Below are positions 25,331-38,159 of a stretch of DNA of 64,000 nt, one piece after another; position 1 is the stretch's first letter; each line of letters starts with the position of its first letter. The DNA lies in assembly GCA_028023455.1 (NCBI GenBank), contig JAQFVV010000023.1:1975501-2039500 (forward strand), read 5' to 3'. Under the pieces are notes generated by a model, which ran no database searches, was not told the DNA's origin, and worked only from the letters and a program-made list of their open reading frames with translations. The position numbers were made by a program, and so were the translations under genes. Origin of the DNA: Epiperipatus broadwayi (lineage: Eukaryota; Onychophora; Udeonychophora; Euonychophora; Peripatidae).

Positions 25331-27433
25331 ATTTCAATGTTTACATTTAAAACGGTCAACGGAACCTCCCTAACTTAATCTGCCATACCAGGGTGCCACT
25401 AGGCTATCAGAACCTAGAAAATTTATGCAGATATGCATGGGAGAGGTTACTCTTTCATTGAATTGAAAGCCCCAGTCACCAGCCCAGAAGGAAGCTGAGC
25501 TTAAAATATCACACTGTATATTCAAATTTCTAATTTTTAATTTTAAATATTAATAAAATATATAAAATGAGCCACTGCCAAAACTTAAATAAACAAAACA
25601 TTTTATTATTATGCACACACGCATTAAAAGAAAAATTCTGAAAATTAAATTAACTAGTGAATATATTTGATTTGAATTATATGCACAGATGGAAGCATTT
25701 AATTGATTTAATACAATTTTTAATATTTTACTAAGCATGAATATGCTACATAGATTACACATATAACCAACCCAATCCCTTTTAACCTTAGGCCAAAATC
25801 TCATGTTTAAACCAATGCTAGCTTACTGATATACCGATGTGACCAATGCAAAATGAGATTATTAGCATAACACAACCATGCTAACAGGAATTTACATCTG
25901 TAGTATGATATCATTTGAGAAATAAATAATCATGGTGGGAAGGAATGAGCATCTTCCCCATGATCATTAATAAACCTCATCAATAGGCAGGAACTATCCA
26001 CTGCCTAATTGGTGATACAAAATGAAATTATTGAAATATATATATGAGATGCTCTGAAAAGGGGATAGCAGTCTTTGCCGGCTTACTGTTCCAACCAAAG
26101 CATAAGAAAATCAATGATGTAGGAAATACATCTTTGACCATTGACAATGTGATGGCTACACTTTTGAGCCATATGTTCAGGTGGGTATTATGCCCTGTAT
26201 GCTAACGCGATACAAGGGAACAACTATTCAATGCACCTACTCAGATTACATTGACATAAAACATCTGTACATCTATGCACCAGCACTGATTTAACTACGA
26301 AACAATTAGCCCAAAATTAACGTACCTTAAACTAATATATTACGAATCTATGCAGCCATTTACGCCTATTTTAAGTTATTAGTTTAAAAGAAATTTACGA
26401 GAATGGAAATGATATTAAACATATATATATAAAAATATATAAATAATTTTAAAATTTTAGTTAGATAAGAGATTTCTTTTAAAAATTAAGTGACACTTAA
26501 AATACCTTAAAAGTCCGTATTATATAATTAATGTTCATATTTCATTTAAAACAAAAGTTTATACTTTCCAATGCTGTAGGTAAAGTCCATCTTTGCAGTC
26601 CTTGATGCATCACACAATTCAAAGTTCTTTTCATTTCATATTGTTCTAGGTGGAGACAAGTCCGTTGCTGGCTAGTTTCCGGGAACCATTATATTCTGGA
26701 AGTCGCCTCAGCTGGTGCAAATGTGGGAAACAAAATGTATTGCTTGACACCTACATTTTGGAGATCCGCAATACACTTATAAATATATTTAAATAAGATA
26801 CAATTAGCATGAGCAATCTAAATCTCAACTTCAAAGTTTTTTTATTATATCTTTGTGAATTCTTATCAATTTCCGGGATCGATCTTGCCTGGCTTGGCAC
26901 TGTTCTTATTGGCGATGATGACTTTTTTTTGTGTACCATGTGTTTATTTCCATCGTTAGTGGCCACCCTTATTTTAGAGCAGGAACTCAAAATTTTAGCA
27001 CTAGTATTTTTTTAAATTTATCTCTTATCTGACTTTATGCCCAAGGGTCTGTTTGCTATTATGTCAATATAGAAAATCATTTCCATTCTAAGATTAAAAA
27101 TAACTAATTAACAACTTTTTTTTAAATTCTTTTATATTAAAACAATCTTGTTTTTAGGTTTTAAACTTTAAATAATTTTATAATTAGTTTTCCATCTGTG
27201 CATGACATATATTAATTTAAATAAAATTATTAAATTCTTTTATATATATATATATATTTCTACCTGAGGGTGATTATATATTTTTTCTACTTTTATTTGA
27301 AAGTGATGTAATGGCATATACTTATTCCGTTACAATATATAAATAATACTGTCATAATGAAAATAAATACATGTATTCATTTCTGAAATATATAGTCTAA
27401 TAAGTTTAGCAAATCCATGAATAAATTATAGCT
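25331..27433. other. Interval with less AT-rich patches, unassigned
   Basis: 25360-25500 and 26080-26300 are richer in G+C than their surroundings but carry no recognised RNA or protein. A minus-strand frame at 26990-26751 (79 residues; Ser/Lys/Arg-rich, SSSPIRTVPSQARSIPEID) and the neighbouring 26640-26720 patch might be a transposon or gene fragment. I do not recognise it, and low-complexity AT follows. Confidence 0.35.
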
Positions 27434-27445
27434 CATATGTAATGT

Positions 27446-27576
27446 TTAAAACCATCAAAACATCATATGATCACCATTTTCTATGCTTATGCAGTAGTTA
27501 AATTCCTCATATAGTAGTGCACCCATTGATTATGAAGACTTGCACTTGATGGCACTACTGTATGGAGAGTTTGCTA
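27446..27576. mobile_element. Repeat family A, short copy A5 (131 bp, 12-bp TSD)
   Basis: Perfect 12-bp duplication CATATGTAATGT at 27434-27445 and 27577-27588. The copy runs from the tail (AACATCATATGATCACC) to GGAGAGTTTGC and lacks the central region, including the ribozyme-like motif. Confidence 0.8.
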
Positions 27577-27588
27577 CATATGTAATGT

Positions 27589-29150
27589 AATATTGATAAT
27601 GTTCGCAGAACAATTAAATATGGAAACATTATTACAATAATTCATAAGTCAAAATTCCCAAAGAAGCATTTGAATAAATTTTCAAATAATATCCTTTTTT
27701 AAAAATAAATGCCAATCTATTTATCAGAAAATGGACATTATTTGCAAATTTATTAAAATGATACTTTAGGAATCTGACTTGTGCATTATCATGGTAATGT
27801 TTTTGGACTTAATTATTCCATACGCTATAAGCTTGTTAAAGTTATTTGAAATTCACTTGTCTTGATTAATATATAAACAAAAATCACCAGTAATAAAAAC
27901 TTTTTGTATTTTCATGTTTCATTGCCTGATTTCTTATTATATAAAAACATGGAAGATCACATAAAAGTAGTAATTTGACCATTAGAGTCATTTGGTCATT
28001 TTTTAAATCTATACAAAAAAGTGGATATTATTTGCATGTTTATTTAAATCATTTTTATGAATTATCATAGTAATATTTTAGGACTTAATAGTTGCGAGAA
28101 TAGACCGAAATATATATAACACAGTATATATATTAAAATTTATGTAGGCCAAATTAGTGATAAAAGAGCAAAAGGAAGACTAATGACCCAGAATTAAGAA
28201 CTGGGAAATTAATTCATAACTCAAAAGACTGAAAATTTGGATCTTTTTTGGTTCCCAACTGCCCAGTTGGTCAAAAGAAAATGATAATCAATAGATACAT
28301 AAATGTATAAAAGAAGCTGAGATTATGGAATTGCAAATATATAAATTTTAGAAATAAAGGAAGATAAATCTTTGCATTAAAAGGAAAAGCATCAGATTAA
28401 GAATTCAGTAAAGTATGAGAATAAAAGATTTGATGTTTTAATTGGCAATTTTTAAAGTAATTGTATCTTATTGGGTGGGAATCCTTGGCAGATTATTATA
28501 TTATTTACAAGAATCCATTCATCATTTTGGAAATTTAGAAATATTTCTTTTGAATATATTTGTGAATTGTTTTCTATTTCTCATCTGAATCGTGTGGTTT
28601 TCAGAGGAGATACAGATTCAAATGTATAAAATTTTATTTGAAAGTAGCTCCAATCTTATATTGTAAGTCTGTAATTAGATTTTTGACTGATTTATACTGA
28701 AATATTTTAGTTCAGTAAAATAAAAGAATGATATATACTAAAATTTATCATCACATGATATCTTTAGCTTTTGTTCAATTTCAATGATATTAGTAGTTAA
28801 TTTATAATTAAATTTTAGAAAATTAGTTTTTAATCATTTAATATTAGAATTATCAAATAAGCTGACTTGAGTTCTTAAGAAATTTGAAACTCTTTCAAGC
28901 CATTAGCTGAATGATATAATAAGAATAAAAGATTAACCATCAAGAATTCTAAATTTCCCCTATCTAAAGAAGTCATATTAGCCAGAAATTGTTTAAAGAT
29001 TATTGGTGCTGCTATCTAATATCCATTAATTATTGCTTACATAAGTTAGACCCAGAATGTGAATAGATGCTATCACTATCTTATTCAAATTATGTATGAC
29101 TTTATCTGTGCTTGTCATATAATTCTTAGTTTTGGTATATACAAATAGAG
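27589..29150. other. Gene-free AT-rich interval
   Basis: I see no gene. Short stretches around 27720-27810 and 28010-28100 resemble one another (GGACATTATTTGCAAATTTATT against GGATATTATTTGCATGTTTATT, then TTAGGACTTAATA), a weak local duplication. Confidence 0.4.
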
Positions 29151-29174
29151 CCATGATATTGGCTAATTTCTTGA

Positions 29175-29275
29175 AGATTTGTGATGATGGTATTTTAGTT
29201 GTAGAAAAATGTAATTTTATTTAAATATTCCAAAATATTCAACTATTGGTAATAGCACACAGGCTGTGTTTTGTT
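29175..29275 (-). repeat. Degraded Penelope-like terminal-region scrap
   Basis: On the minus strand it reads like the 3' end of the Penelope-like repeats at 33.4 and 55.7 kb (TGTGCTATTACCAATAGTTGAAT, then GGAATATTTAAATAAA). The CTAAAGACATTCAATAC junction has been lost. Confidence 0.5.
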
Positions 29276-29334
29276 TCAAAGCCGCCTAGCATAAATCATG
29301 CATTACATTGCTTATAAGATCTCATGTTTTGTTA

Positions 29335-29660
29335 ACACACTTTGATTCCAAAAAATACATATTATTTTACTGAACTCCATATGTACATTAGATTTCACAT
29401 GCACGTATATATCACAGACTTTTTATGAGTATAGTGCATATATATAAATTAAGATTATAATATAAACAAAATAATAATATAATTATTACTAATAAATTAA
29501 GGGAGCACATTTACATATATGTTTACTATGTATTCATTCACTCATGTTCCGGATAAAAATACAAATTTTAAAAAACTTATTAAATCATATCTTTATTTTT
29601 TAAATAAAATAAATATTGATGTCTTAGACTTTTATCATAGTTAAACATGCTCTAGATCAG
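29335..29660. repeat. Dispersed repeat family C, copy 2
   Basis: Similar to 12975-13330 and 37185-37500. The class is unknown. Confidence 0.5.
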
Positions 29661-30389
29661 GTGTAGGGCATCTCTGGGCTATAGGTCAAGTCCAGCCCCC
29701 AGACATTTTCACAAATATATATAAAATGAATTAGTACAAAACTTATATTTAAACACATAGTGCAGTGCAAATATTGAATTAAAAGTTAATGTATAATAAA
29801 ATATTTATTTTCTCAACTGCAACATTTTTTTCCCTACCTTTATAATAATTCTTTATTCTATCAAAGGAAAACTAATTAAATTTTTGAGCAAATGTAATAG
29901 GCTAATTTTTAAATCAATTTTGTGTGCTCTACAAATTAAGATAATATCTTTTTTTTTCAATAACTTTTTCTCCCCTATAGAAAAACTATAGCGTAGTCTA
30001 ATTATTTTGATGTTTTTATGTTCATATTAACACTGGAATTTATACAGTTACCTATTTGCTTTACAAATTTTAATTATTCTATTAAACTTTAAGCTTTCTC
30101 ATTCAATACAAGAATATTTACAATTCATTTCTGTAATTACTAATTTTCAGTTTCATTTTATTGTTTAAGAAAAAAACAAATTCTGTAAATCTCTTAGCTT
30201 TATGTTTAGAAAATATTTTATTATAAGAAAAGTTATTCCAAATCAAAATTCTGAAAGATTATAAAAGATGATTTATAAAATATGCTTTTATATAAACTGA
30301 AAATGATTATTAATAAATGTGATTGCATATAATGCTTAGAGACGGGAAAATGGCTACTGCCATAATATAAGATTTATTTCTTTATATTT

Positions 30390-31905
30390 TTTATTTTACT
30401 TACATCTTTTTTGAGTAATTACATTTTTTGGATAGCATATAATAATCTGACCAAAATATTTGTAGTTGTTAACTTCTTATAATTCATCCTTATCAATCTT
30501 TATTTTATGTTTTGAGAAAACTCATTGAACATTACTTTAGTTTTTTTAATGTTTTTCTTTAGTACTACTTTCTTACTTTCATGAGAAAACAATTACATAA
30601 TATGCAAAATCTTGATGACTTAAATAATCTTCATATACTTTTATTCCCATAGTTTGCCATTTTAATTCACAAAAATATTCTTGCAAAACTGCTATAAAAA
30701 GTTTTGATAGGAGTCATCCTGTGTACTTGCTTCTCTATGTTAATCTTCCTAATATTATTATGTAACTTAATTGTTGTTGTTGCATTTTTATAAATATTCA
30801 GAATATGACAACATCCTGTATCTATTTCTTGGTGATCCAATGTTTTAATCATTGAAGAAATACTAATAGAATCAAAGGCCTTTCCATAATCTGAAAATTC
30901 AAAACATAATGACAACTCATATTCATTGGTCCTTTCTATAATTTCTCTCAATACTTGGATATGATCCATTGTACTAAAACTACCTTTAAATCCATCTTGT
31001 TCTTTTGGTTGGTTAAAATCTGAAACTCATTATAGATGAGTTATAATTTTCTTGATAAAAATTTTGTTAACTACTGATAAAAGACTAATAAGTCTGTAAT
31101 TTTTAATATCTTTTTAATCATCTTTTTTAAATATTAGTACTGCATTCTTTCACTCACTCATCTGGTATAGCTTTATCATTTAGACATTTGGTATGTAATT
31201 TTGCCAACAGTTTTTTCTTTTAATTAAGATATTGATTATAATTCCTTCATTACCTGGAGTTTTTCCTTCATCATAAATTTAATTGCATTTCTCATTTTTT
31301 TAGATTAACATGTTGGGCAGTTCAAAAGATATATTAGTTGTTCCTTGTTTTTTATTGCTATGTAATTCATGATAGAACTCTTCTACACATTTCATAATAT
31401 CTTTTTTTTTTAGTAATAGTTTATCTTTTTTTTTTTATTGCAGAAATAAATTTCTTACCAATGCCAAGATGTTGTTTTACACTCTTGAGACTTTTATTCT
31501 CTTATATATATTTCCTTACTAATTTACAATTATACTTTCTTATATCATTACCAACTCTTTTTTGCACTATTTTACAAAATTTTAGATATTAAATCCTTCT
31601 TAATGCATCATTTTTATATATTTCTTCATAAATTGTCTTGTGTCAGTAGAATTTTTACTGGTCAATTGCTGCTTTTTTGTACCAGCTATCTTTGCTGCAG
31701 TTTTTAAAAGTCTACCAGTTATCTTCCTATTGATTTTGTTCAAATCTGAATCATGTTCAAAATCTATTTTGGTGATAAATATTATATCAAGAATATTATT
31801 ACCATTAAAAATCTTGAATAACACTATAAAAGTTAAGCTTATTCTTTCAAGATTAGAATTTAGATTTTATGTCTGCTCTTATAACCAATATTTTGATAAT
31901 TTCAA
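30390..31905 (-). mobile_element. RTE-like non-LTR retrotransposon fragment
   Basis: Minus-strand conceptual translation gives a reverse transcriptase in N-to-C order. An endonuclease-RT linker (31824-31600) comes first, then YRLISLLSVVNKIF near 31080 and FNQPKEQDGFKGSFSTMDHIQVLREIIERT. SDYGKAFDSI follows (RT motif A; the catalytic Asp and F/AFDS are kept), then IEKQVHRMTPI in place of the usual GVRQGDPISPK. Near 30490 it has KIKIDKDELKEVNNYKYFGQII. Frameshifts and stops are frequent. The endonuclease is mostly missing and the 3' end fades out near 30390. Confidence 0.85.
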
Positions 31906-33309
31906 TTTTTAATTTAAAAGTTATTTTGATTTATTCTATTAGATAATTAATTAAATATTGTTTTATTTATGATATTGCTTTTGTTTTCTGTTGCAGAATT
32001 TTAATTATTCTTGTGATCGTTGTGGTTTCCATTTTTAAGTTGAGTTTAGTTAATGGTATGATGTATTTTTGTAGTTAATTACCATCTGTTTGTCACAAAT
32101 CAGTGTTTATACAGCTCTAAAACAAAATTATATTATTTCTATATTACAAAACAAAATCATTGATAATATTTAGAGAATAACATTAGTTCATCAATCCATC
32201 CTTATGGGAAATTCAAATCAAATTTATTATTACAATATATATTACAATCCTTCTCTATTCGTGGATTCATCATTCATGATTTGAAAAAAATATTAAATAA
32301 TTTCTTTATTTTATCATTTAGTTAGTCATTCAGTTGCTATCTTTTCAGATCTATTACTATGCTGTCTTACATAACTACATTATTCTATTCCTTTTTTTGT
32401 AAAATATTTTTGTTGGTGTTTAAGTGTATAAGTTTTTAAAATTAAGTTGTATCATAATTAAAACACATATGTAGGATTTGCTATTGTTTTTGGTTTCATA
32501 ATCAAAAAACATTTTCACTGGGGATTAGTGATATATATATGTATAAAAAGTAACTTCATTATGTTATCTTCTTTTTTTTTTTTTCATGTGTATATACTGA
32601 ATTAATTTACATGGTTGTTTAATAGATAAATTTCTTTTTTTAAAAAAACAGTCAATTTAAAAAATTCTAATAAAGAGATTAGTGAAGCAGAGAAAAGCTA
32701 GATATGAATACATGAAAGATTGACTTTTTCAAAAAATTAAAAAAACATTTTTCAAAAAGCAAATTGCAAAAAAAAGAAGAAAAATTGCTGTGCAAAGTAA
32801 ATCTGAACATAAACTGATACTTAATTGAGCAAAGAAAATAGTTTTGTAGAAAAAAAAAAAATCCATCCAGGCTAAAGCAATTGTTTTTCTCATAAACATA
32901 AATAATAGCTTTTATCTTTAGTCTAAACTTATCAAAAATAAAATAAAATGATGACATATGTGAAACATAAAATACTTTGTGAAGTTGCCTTCTCTTTGAA
33001 TTTTAAGAATATTTATTTGTAAATATACTATCTGTCAAAATAAATGAAATTCCTCAATTTAAAAAAAAAAAATTAAAGGAGAATTTTTGAATTATTTTAA
33101 TTATTGGAAGTAAATTTTTTCAATATTAAATTAAGAATACTGAATATAATTTTTTTCTGGAAATACAAAATTTGAAACTATTGTAATTGAATAGCTAATT
33201 AATCAGGAAGTCATGGAAGATCTTCAAGTACCAAAGTGACAATTTGTGCTTCTTTCCACAAACTTTAACTTTCAGGTGTACAACTACCACTGCACTAAAT
33301 TATACAGGG
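31906..33309. other. Gene-free AT-rich interval
   Basis: I see no recognisable feature. The minus-strand frame at 32957-32679 is Phe/Lys-rich low complexity. Confidence 0.4.
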
Positions 33310-33326
33310 CAATAAGTCAGTTTAGT

Positions 33327-34044
33327 GTTTTCCTGAAGGTTTGTTATGATGGTTTTCTAGTTGTATTTTTATATTGGATTATTTCCATCATCTAATATAT
33401 GTATTGAATGTCTTTAGAAAAATTTAACTTTATTTAAATATTCCAAATACATCCAACTGTTAGTAATAGCACATCAAACAGGTTAGTATATGCGCAATGT
33501 TTTGAGAGGTATTATTCTCCTCTCTTCTTCAGGTGTTGCTGGCCTGACCAGTGACAGTACTAGCATGGGATTTAAACCTGGGTCCTTACATTCTTGAGTT
33601 TGAATTTTAAGGTAATGCTCTAACCAACTGAGCCATCCTGCCAAAGGCAACAGTCTGTAGTAATTTCATATACTTATCTATGAAGTTCCTCCTGATTTCT
33701 CCATTTATTCTTAAGAGCAAGTTGATTAGTGGTTTCCATACATTATGTATAGTCACACTGGGTTGGCTTATGGGATTTTTTGTCATTATCATGTGAGTAG
33801 CTTTTTTAAATTTTCTTCTTTGTACCTTTTACCTTAAAAAATTCAAAATTTAAGAATCTAAGGACCCAGGTTTGAATCCCATGCTAGTACTATCACTGGT
33901 CAAGCCAGCAACACCTGAAGAGAGGTGAGACTAATACCTCTCGAAACATTGTGCATATACTAACCTGTTTGATGTGCTATTACTAACAGTTGAATGTATT
34001 TGAAATATTTAAATAAAATTAAATTTTTCTAAAGACATTCAATA
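33327..34044. mobile_element. Penelope-like element fragment, head-to-head inverted dimer (17-bp TSD)
   Basis: The 17-bp direct repeat CAATAAGTCAGTTTAGT at 33310-33326 and 34045-34061 delimits the insertion. The left half runs on the minus strand: the end of a Penelope-type ORF (SVTIHNVWKPLINLLL, 33792-33680), a tRNA-like segment, then the tail to 33403. The right half runs on the plus strand from about 33832 and repeats only the last part of the tRNA-like segment plus the tail, ending GACATTCAATAC at 34044. The two units are thus joined head to head with unequal 5' truncation. Confidence 0.8.
33565..33647 (-). other. tRNA-like segment in a Penelope-like terminal repeat
   Basis: The minus strand reads GGCAGGATGGCTCAGTTGG (A-box match TGGCTCAGTTGG at 33635-33624), TTAGAGC, then about 45 nt to GGTTTAAATCCC (B-box-like). 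The D-arm pair GCTC/GAGC is visible. This looks like an internal pol III promoter of a tRNA-derived SINE head embedded in the Penelope terminal repeat. It is not a functional tRNA: the acceptor stem is not paired. Confidence 0.65.
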
Positions 34045-34061
34045 CAATAAGTCAGTTTAGT

Positions 34062-34675
34062 TTATATTATACGGCAATACTAAAAGCACATGACTCTTTC
34101 ATCTTGTGATGTGATGCACTGTGGCTTTTCCTTTTTTGGAGTCAGGAATCTCTTAGCTACTATGCCCAAAGAAATCTGTTAAGGTAATGCCATCTGTCCA
34201 CTAGATCTAGAACTTAACTATATGAACACTAAGTAAATATATTAGATTGTGCTATAATCAAGTCTGATTTCTATTCTGTTTAATGTTCATTGACATAATC
34301 AGTATTTTTATAACTTAATTCTTGAAAGAATGCAATATATATATAAATGTAATCATCATTAGTGGAATATGGATTCTACCAACTTATAACTATAGCTATT
34401 ATAATAACATCCTATGTTCAAGATTCACTTTTATAGTGAAAAAATAAAAACCACTAAAAAACAACTAATCCACAGATATTTACTTTATAATTTATAAAAG
34501 ATTAGGTTAAAGACCGTGGATTCTTGTGAGTAATTTTGAGTGGGGTTTCCCTTGATATATATATATCATGAAAAAAGGAAACAAACGTAACTCATTATAT
34601 TGTTTATATAATCTATAAATAAATAATATAAAATATTATATTATAGCTTACAATATATTTAAAATATTAATATGT
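34062..34675. other. Gene-free AT-rich interval
   Basis: I see no recognisable element. Confidence 0.4.
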
Positions 34676-35112
34676 AAAAAAAATTTGGCAAATATTTTTA
34701 TGCCTCCTTAATGTAAATGTAATCTATTTTAAACCTTTAATTTACATTACATACATAGCAGTATCTTTATATATATATAAAATTAATCAGAATCAATAAT
34801 AAAATTATAATAAAACACTATAAATATTTACAAAATTAACAAAAGTAAAATGTATTAATTATACAACACATAATCATATATATAAAATATATATTATATA
34901 AAGATGTATCTTTATATTATATATATTGTTATGTGTTATATAATTAATACATTTTACTTTTATCACATTTGTAAGTATTTTTTTTCTTTATCATAATTTT
35001 ATTATTGATTCTTATTAATTTTATATATAAGAAAATGATTCATTTCACTATGTATGTAATATAAATTGAAGCTTAAAATATATTAGCATAAAAATATTTG
35101 GTGAAATAAACT
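34676..35112. mobile_element. Large palindromic AT-rich element
   Basis: The arms 34680-34890 and 34905-35110 mirror each other. Pairs include AAATATTTTTATGC with GCATAAAAATATTT, AAAATGTATTAATTATA with TATAATTAATACATTTT, and AATCAATAATAAAATTAT with the corresponding reverse. The spacer is only about 15 bp. It is followed by a (TG)n run at 35131-35148. No coding potential. Confidence 0.65.
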
Positions 35113-35799
35113 TTTATGTATTAATGTTATATGTGTGTGTGTGTGTGGTTAGCTTTTATATAGTGATGTTTTGTATTATTTACTTAGAGAATGTACATAT
35201 ATTTTAAAAGTATTTTATTAGTGACATCTCATTTTTAACTTAAGAATAATAATATAAACAATCAAGATAATATTTATTTCTCACAGCATTTAAATATTAA
35301 TTAAATAAAACAAGAAAAAAAAAATTCATATCTCAGTTTTTTTTTTTCTATATTTATTTCTGGAAGAGGAATAAAAGTCATGTAATGTCTTTTAAAAATT
35401 TTTTTAGTGACCACCTTACTTTCCAATTTATATCTTTTTTATTTTTTAGAATATCCAACAAAATAATCTAATCCACCACATACTAACTTTTCTTCTTATT
35501 ATTCATAATTTTTTAATAATCTTCTCCACTATAATTGCTTCTTTTAATCATCTATGTTTTATCAACTTGAACTACTCTTCAGATAAATATATCTTTTCAA
35601 TATTCCCAGCACTATCTCATGATGTGCTGTATTAAGTTTTTCTGTAATGAAATCATTCGCTTGCTTTTCCTGAGTCATAAATTACATGTTTGTAAGATTA
35701 GAAAAAAAACTCAAAAAGTATGAAATCAAATACATTGTGAATAATAACAAGGATCCATTCCTTCACTCTATTCCAGAGCTATCTCTATAACTTGAGAAA

Positions 35800-35875
35800 C
35801 CAGAAGATGTAGATCTGCAGAGTATTTTCTGGGGCTTGACCATCATCAGAAAATAGCACTATCCATCCAGAACAT
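35800..35875 (-). ncRNA. Hammerhead-like relic
   Basis: On the minus strand: CTGATGA (35849-35843), stem II TGG/CCA, GAAA (35829-35826), then an A-TA-C turn and CTC where GTC is expected. Stem I next to the core does not pair convincingly. The neighbouring word CTCTATTCCAGAGCTATCT resembles the flank of the 18.56-kb relic, so both may be remains of one repeat family. Confidence 0.3.
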
Positions 35876-37184
35876 TGAAAATAATGACTTAAAAGTTTTA
35901 ATGCACTATTTTTTTTAAAACTAAACTATCTATACAGCCATATAAATCTAGCACTAGCTTACATTTTAATGACCTTGGTTATATGCTCATTGTAAGTGTT
36001 TTTGTACCTTTGCTATAAAATTGGTTTGAATATGATCTAGAAGCGTAGCAAGAAGAGAAGATAATCAACTGGCTAGTCCACTTTTTAATATGTGCTAAAC
36101 AATGTAATAAGTATCTTTGAAAAAGTTCTAATTTGAAGTTGGATGAGGAGATAATGAAGTTTTTTGATCGTTATGGAAAGAAGAATTTGTAATAAACTTT
36201 ACCGAAAAATATTGAAAAGGCTTTTTGCCTTAAAAAAACCATAAATGATTAATAATAATACCTAGAATATAAATATCTCCTATATTAAAAGGCCATAAAA
36301 TAGTTTTCCTTAGATTGTCTGCAAATCTTATAATGGTAATTCTGTAATAGGTTTTCCATCCTGGAAAATAGAAATGTGGATTTACTTATTACAGATGGTG
36401 ATAAATGATATTCTGATTAGAATTTGTATTCCTAACTAGGCATTACAAATAGAAGCATTCAATGAATGTATAGTCTGTATCTCAGCACTAAAGTTAGCCA
36501 ACATGGTAAATATTTATTTATTAGAGACATGATGTAATGAAAATGCTTGAGAAGTTATCTTTTACAATTAAGTATGATTTATTGAAAACTGAATTCATAT
36601 GAAGCTTATAAAAGTATGCTGTATGAAAAAGATATAATGATTTCAGATGAAAAACAAATGATGCTGTCTGGTTGCTGAAAGATGAAAAAACATTTCTGAC
36701 AAATCTCAATTATTGTTGCTGTTGTGGAGCCCTAGTTTCAATAATAATGCAGCACTGATACAGATGCCTAAATATTGAAGAAAATTAGATGAAGTCGTTC
36801 AAGATAGTGCTCTCAAGAAACATATTAAATAACATTTGAAATGATAAATATTTTGAAATAGGTTTAAAATAAACAATGTTAAGGGTTAAAATAAACAGTG
36901 TTAAAGTAAATATAAAATAGTAAAAGCATTATTGAATAAATATTTCTTCCTAGTATAAAACTCAAAAATGCATATAATAAATATAAACTGACAAACTACA
37001 ATCAGTGATGATCAGATTTTATTATTTAGTCATAATATCTTATTACCAGATATCAAACACTTATTCCAAATAGAAAAGTTCAAATTCATTTAGTCACTGA
37101 AAGAAATAGTTTGCATATATGATATAGCTACCAGATCTGCTATACTTTACAAGCCTTCTGGTGGATAATAGTCATGATTTATTT

Positions 37185-37500
37185 ATTGTTTAATTTCCAA
37201 TACATTTTGTTTACTTTAGTGACTTGTGTATATACAATACTTTTATAAAACACAGACACTAATGTGTTTATATATATACCTATAATACAGTTTAAAGATT
37301 ACAGTATGTACACAAATTAAGATTATCAACAAAATAATTTTTGTAAAGTGGATTATCATAGTTAAGGAAGAAGATAGCAAAACAATAATTCAAGAGTACA
37401 TAATATATTTATATATGTAAGAACTGGTAAGTATATTGGTTCACATTCAAAAAATAATTTTAAAAATTTAGTATATCTTTTTTCCCCCCATAATTTTTTA
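37185..37500. repeat. Dispersed repeat family C, copy 3
   Basis: Diverged relative of 12975-13330 and 29335-29660 (ACAAATTAAGATTAT and following). The class is unknown. Confidence 0.4.
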
Positions 37501-38159
37501 AAATTATACTGGATTTGTTTTTCTTATTATTTCATGAATGGCAGATTTCAGAATACAGTGTACAATTTTATAATTAAATTAATTTTTATTTTAACATTTA
37601 AAGAAAGAACTTCATCAATTTTGGCAGAATTGCTATAATCTCTGGCTTTATGCTTTGAAGAGATTTCAGATGAACTTTTAAAATTTTGGAAAAAAAAATC
37701 AATAGCATTTAATCTGACTTTGATTGTTGAAAAAAAAAGAATGTATATGAGATAGTGAGACATAAAGAAAATGACTACAATTTATTAGAAAATAATGCAT
37801 ATATACGTATAAAATATACATTTTTCTAATTACTTTTTTAATTTTAATGTTATTTTTGTTTGTTTACTTTTTTTTTTTAATAGTTTATAATTCAAACAAT
37901 GGATGTTGAGATAGTGAATGTGGTGGCGCCACTATAAGTCTAAAATATTTTAAAATCATTTCTTTGTGTTTTTATATGTGATACTAAGAGGGTATCAAAA
38001 GCACTAAGTTCAATTAAAATTATGTAAATACTAAGCTTTTCTTGCCATAGCATCCCAGTGCTAGAAAGTCAATGATTAGTTTATATTTATAAATGTAAAT
38101 GTCCCCACAAATAAAATTAAAATATATTTAAGCTGCAACATTGCCAATAAATAATCATC

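Larger units (their letters stand above)
35113..38159. other. Gene-free AT-rich interval
   Basis: Contains a hammerhead-like relic near 35840 and family-C repeat copy 3 at 37185-37500. No coding region can be supported. Confidence 0.4.

Noticed and set aside
29656-29720. hAT-like terminus (CAGGTGTAGGGCATCTCTGGGCTATAGG); similar words at 19628 and 42714
   Set aside because: No matching opposite terminus or 8-bp duplication found; too short to call.
33900-33970. Hammerhead in the Penelope tail: CTGAAGA, paired stem II, CTCGAAAC
   Set aside because: The boxes and a 6-bp stem II are present in all copies, but the triplet after the short stem III is GTG (not NUH) and stem I next to the core does not pair. 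It may be an ancestral relic but is not supportable as a ribozyme here.
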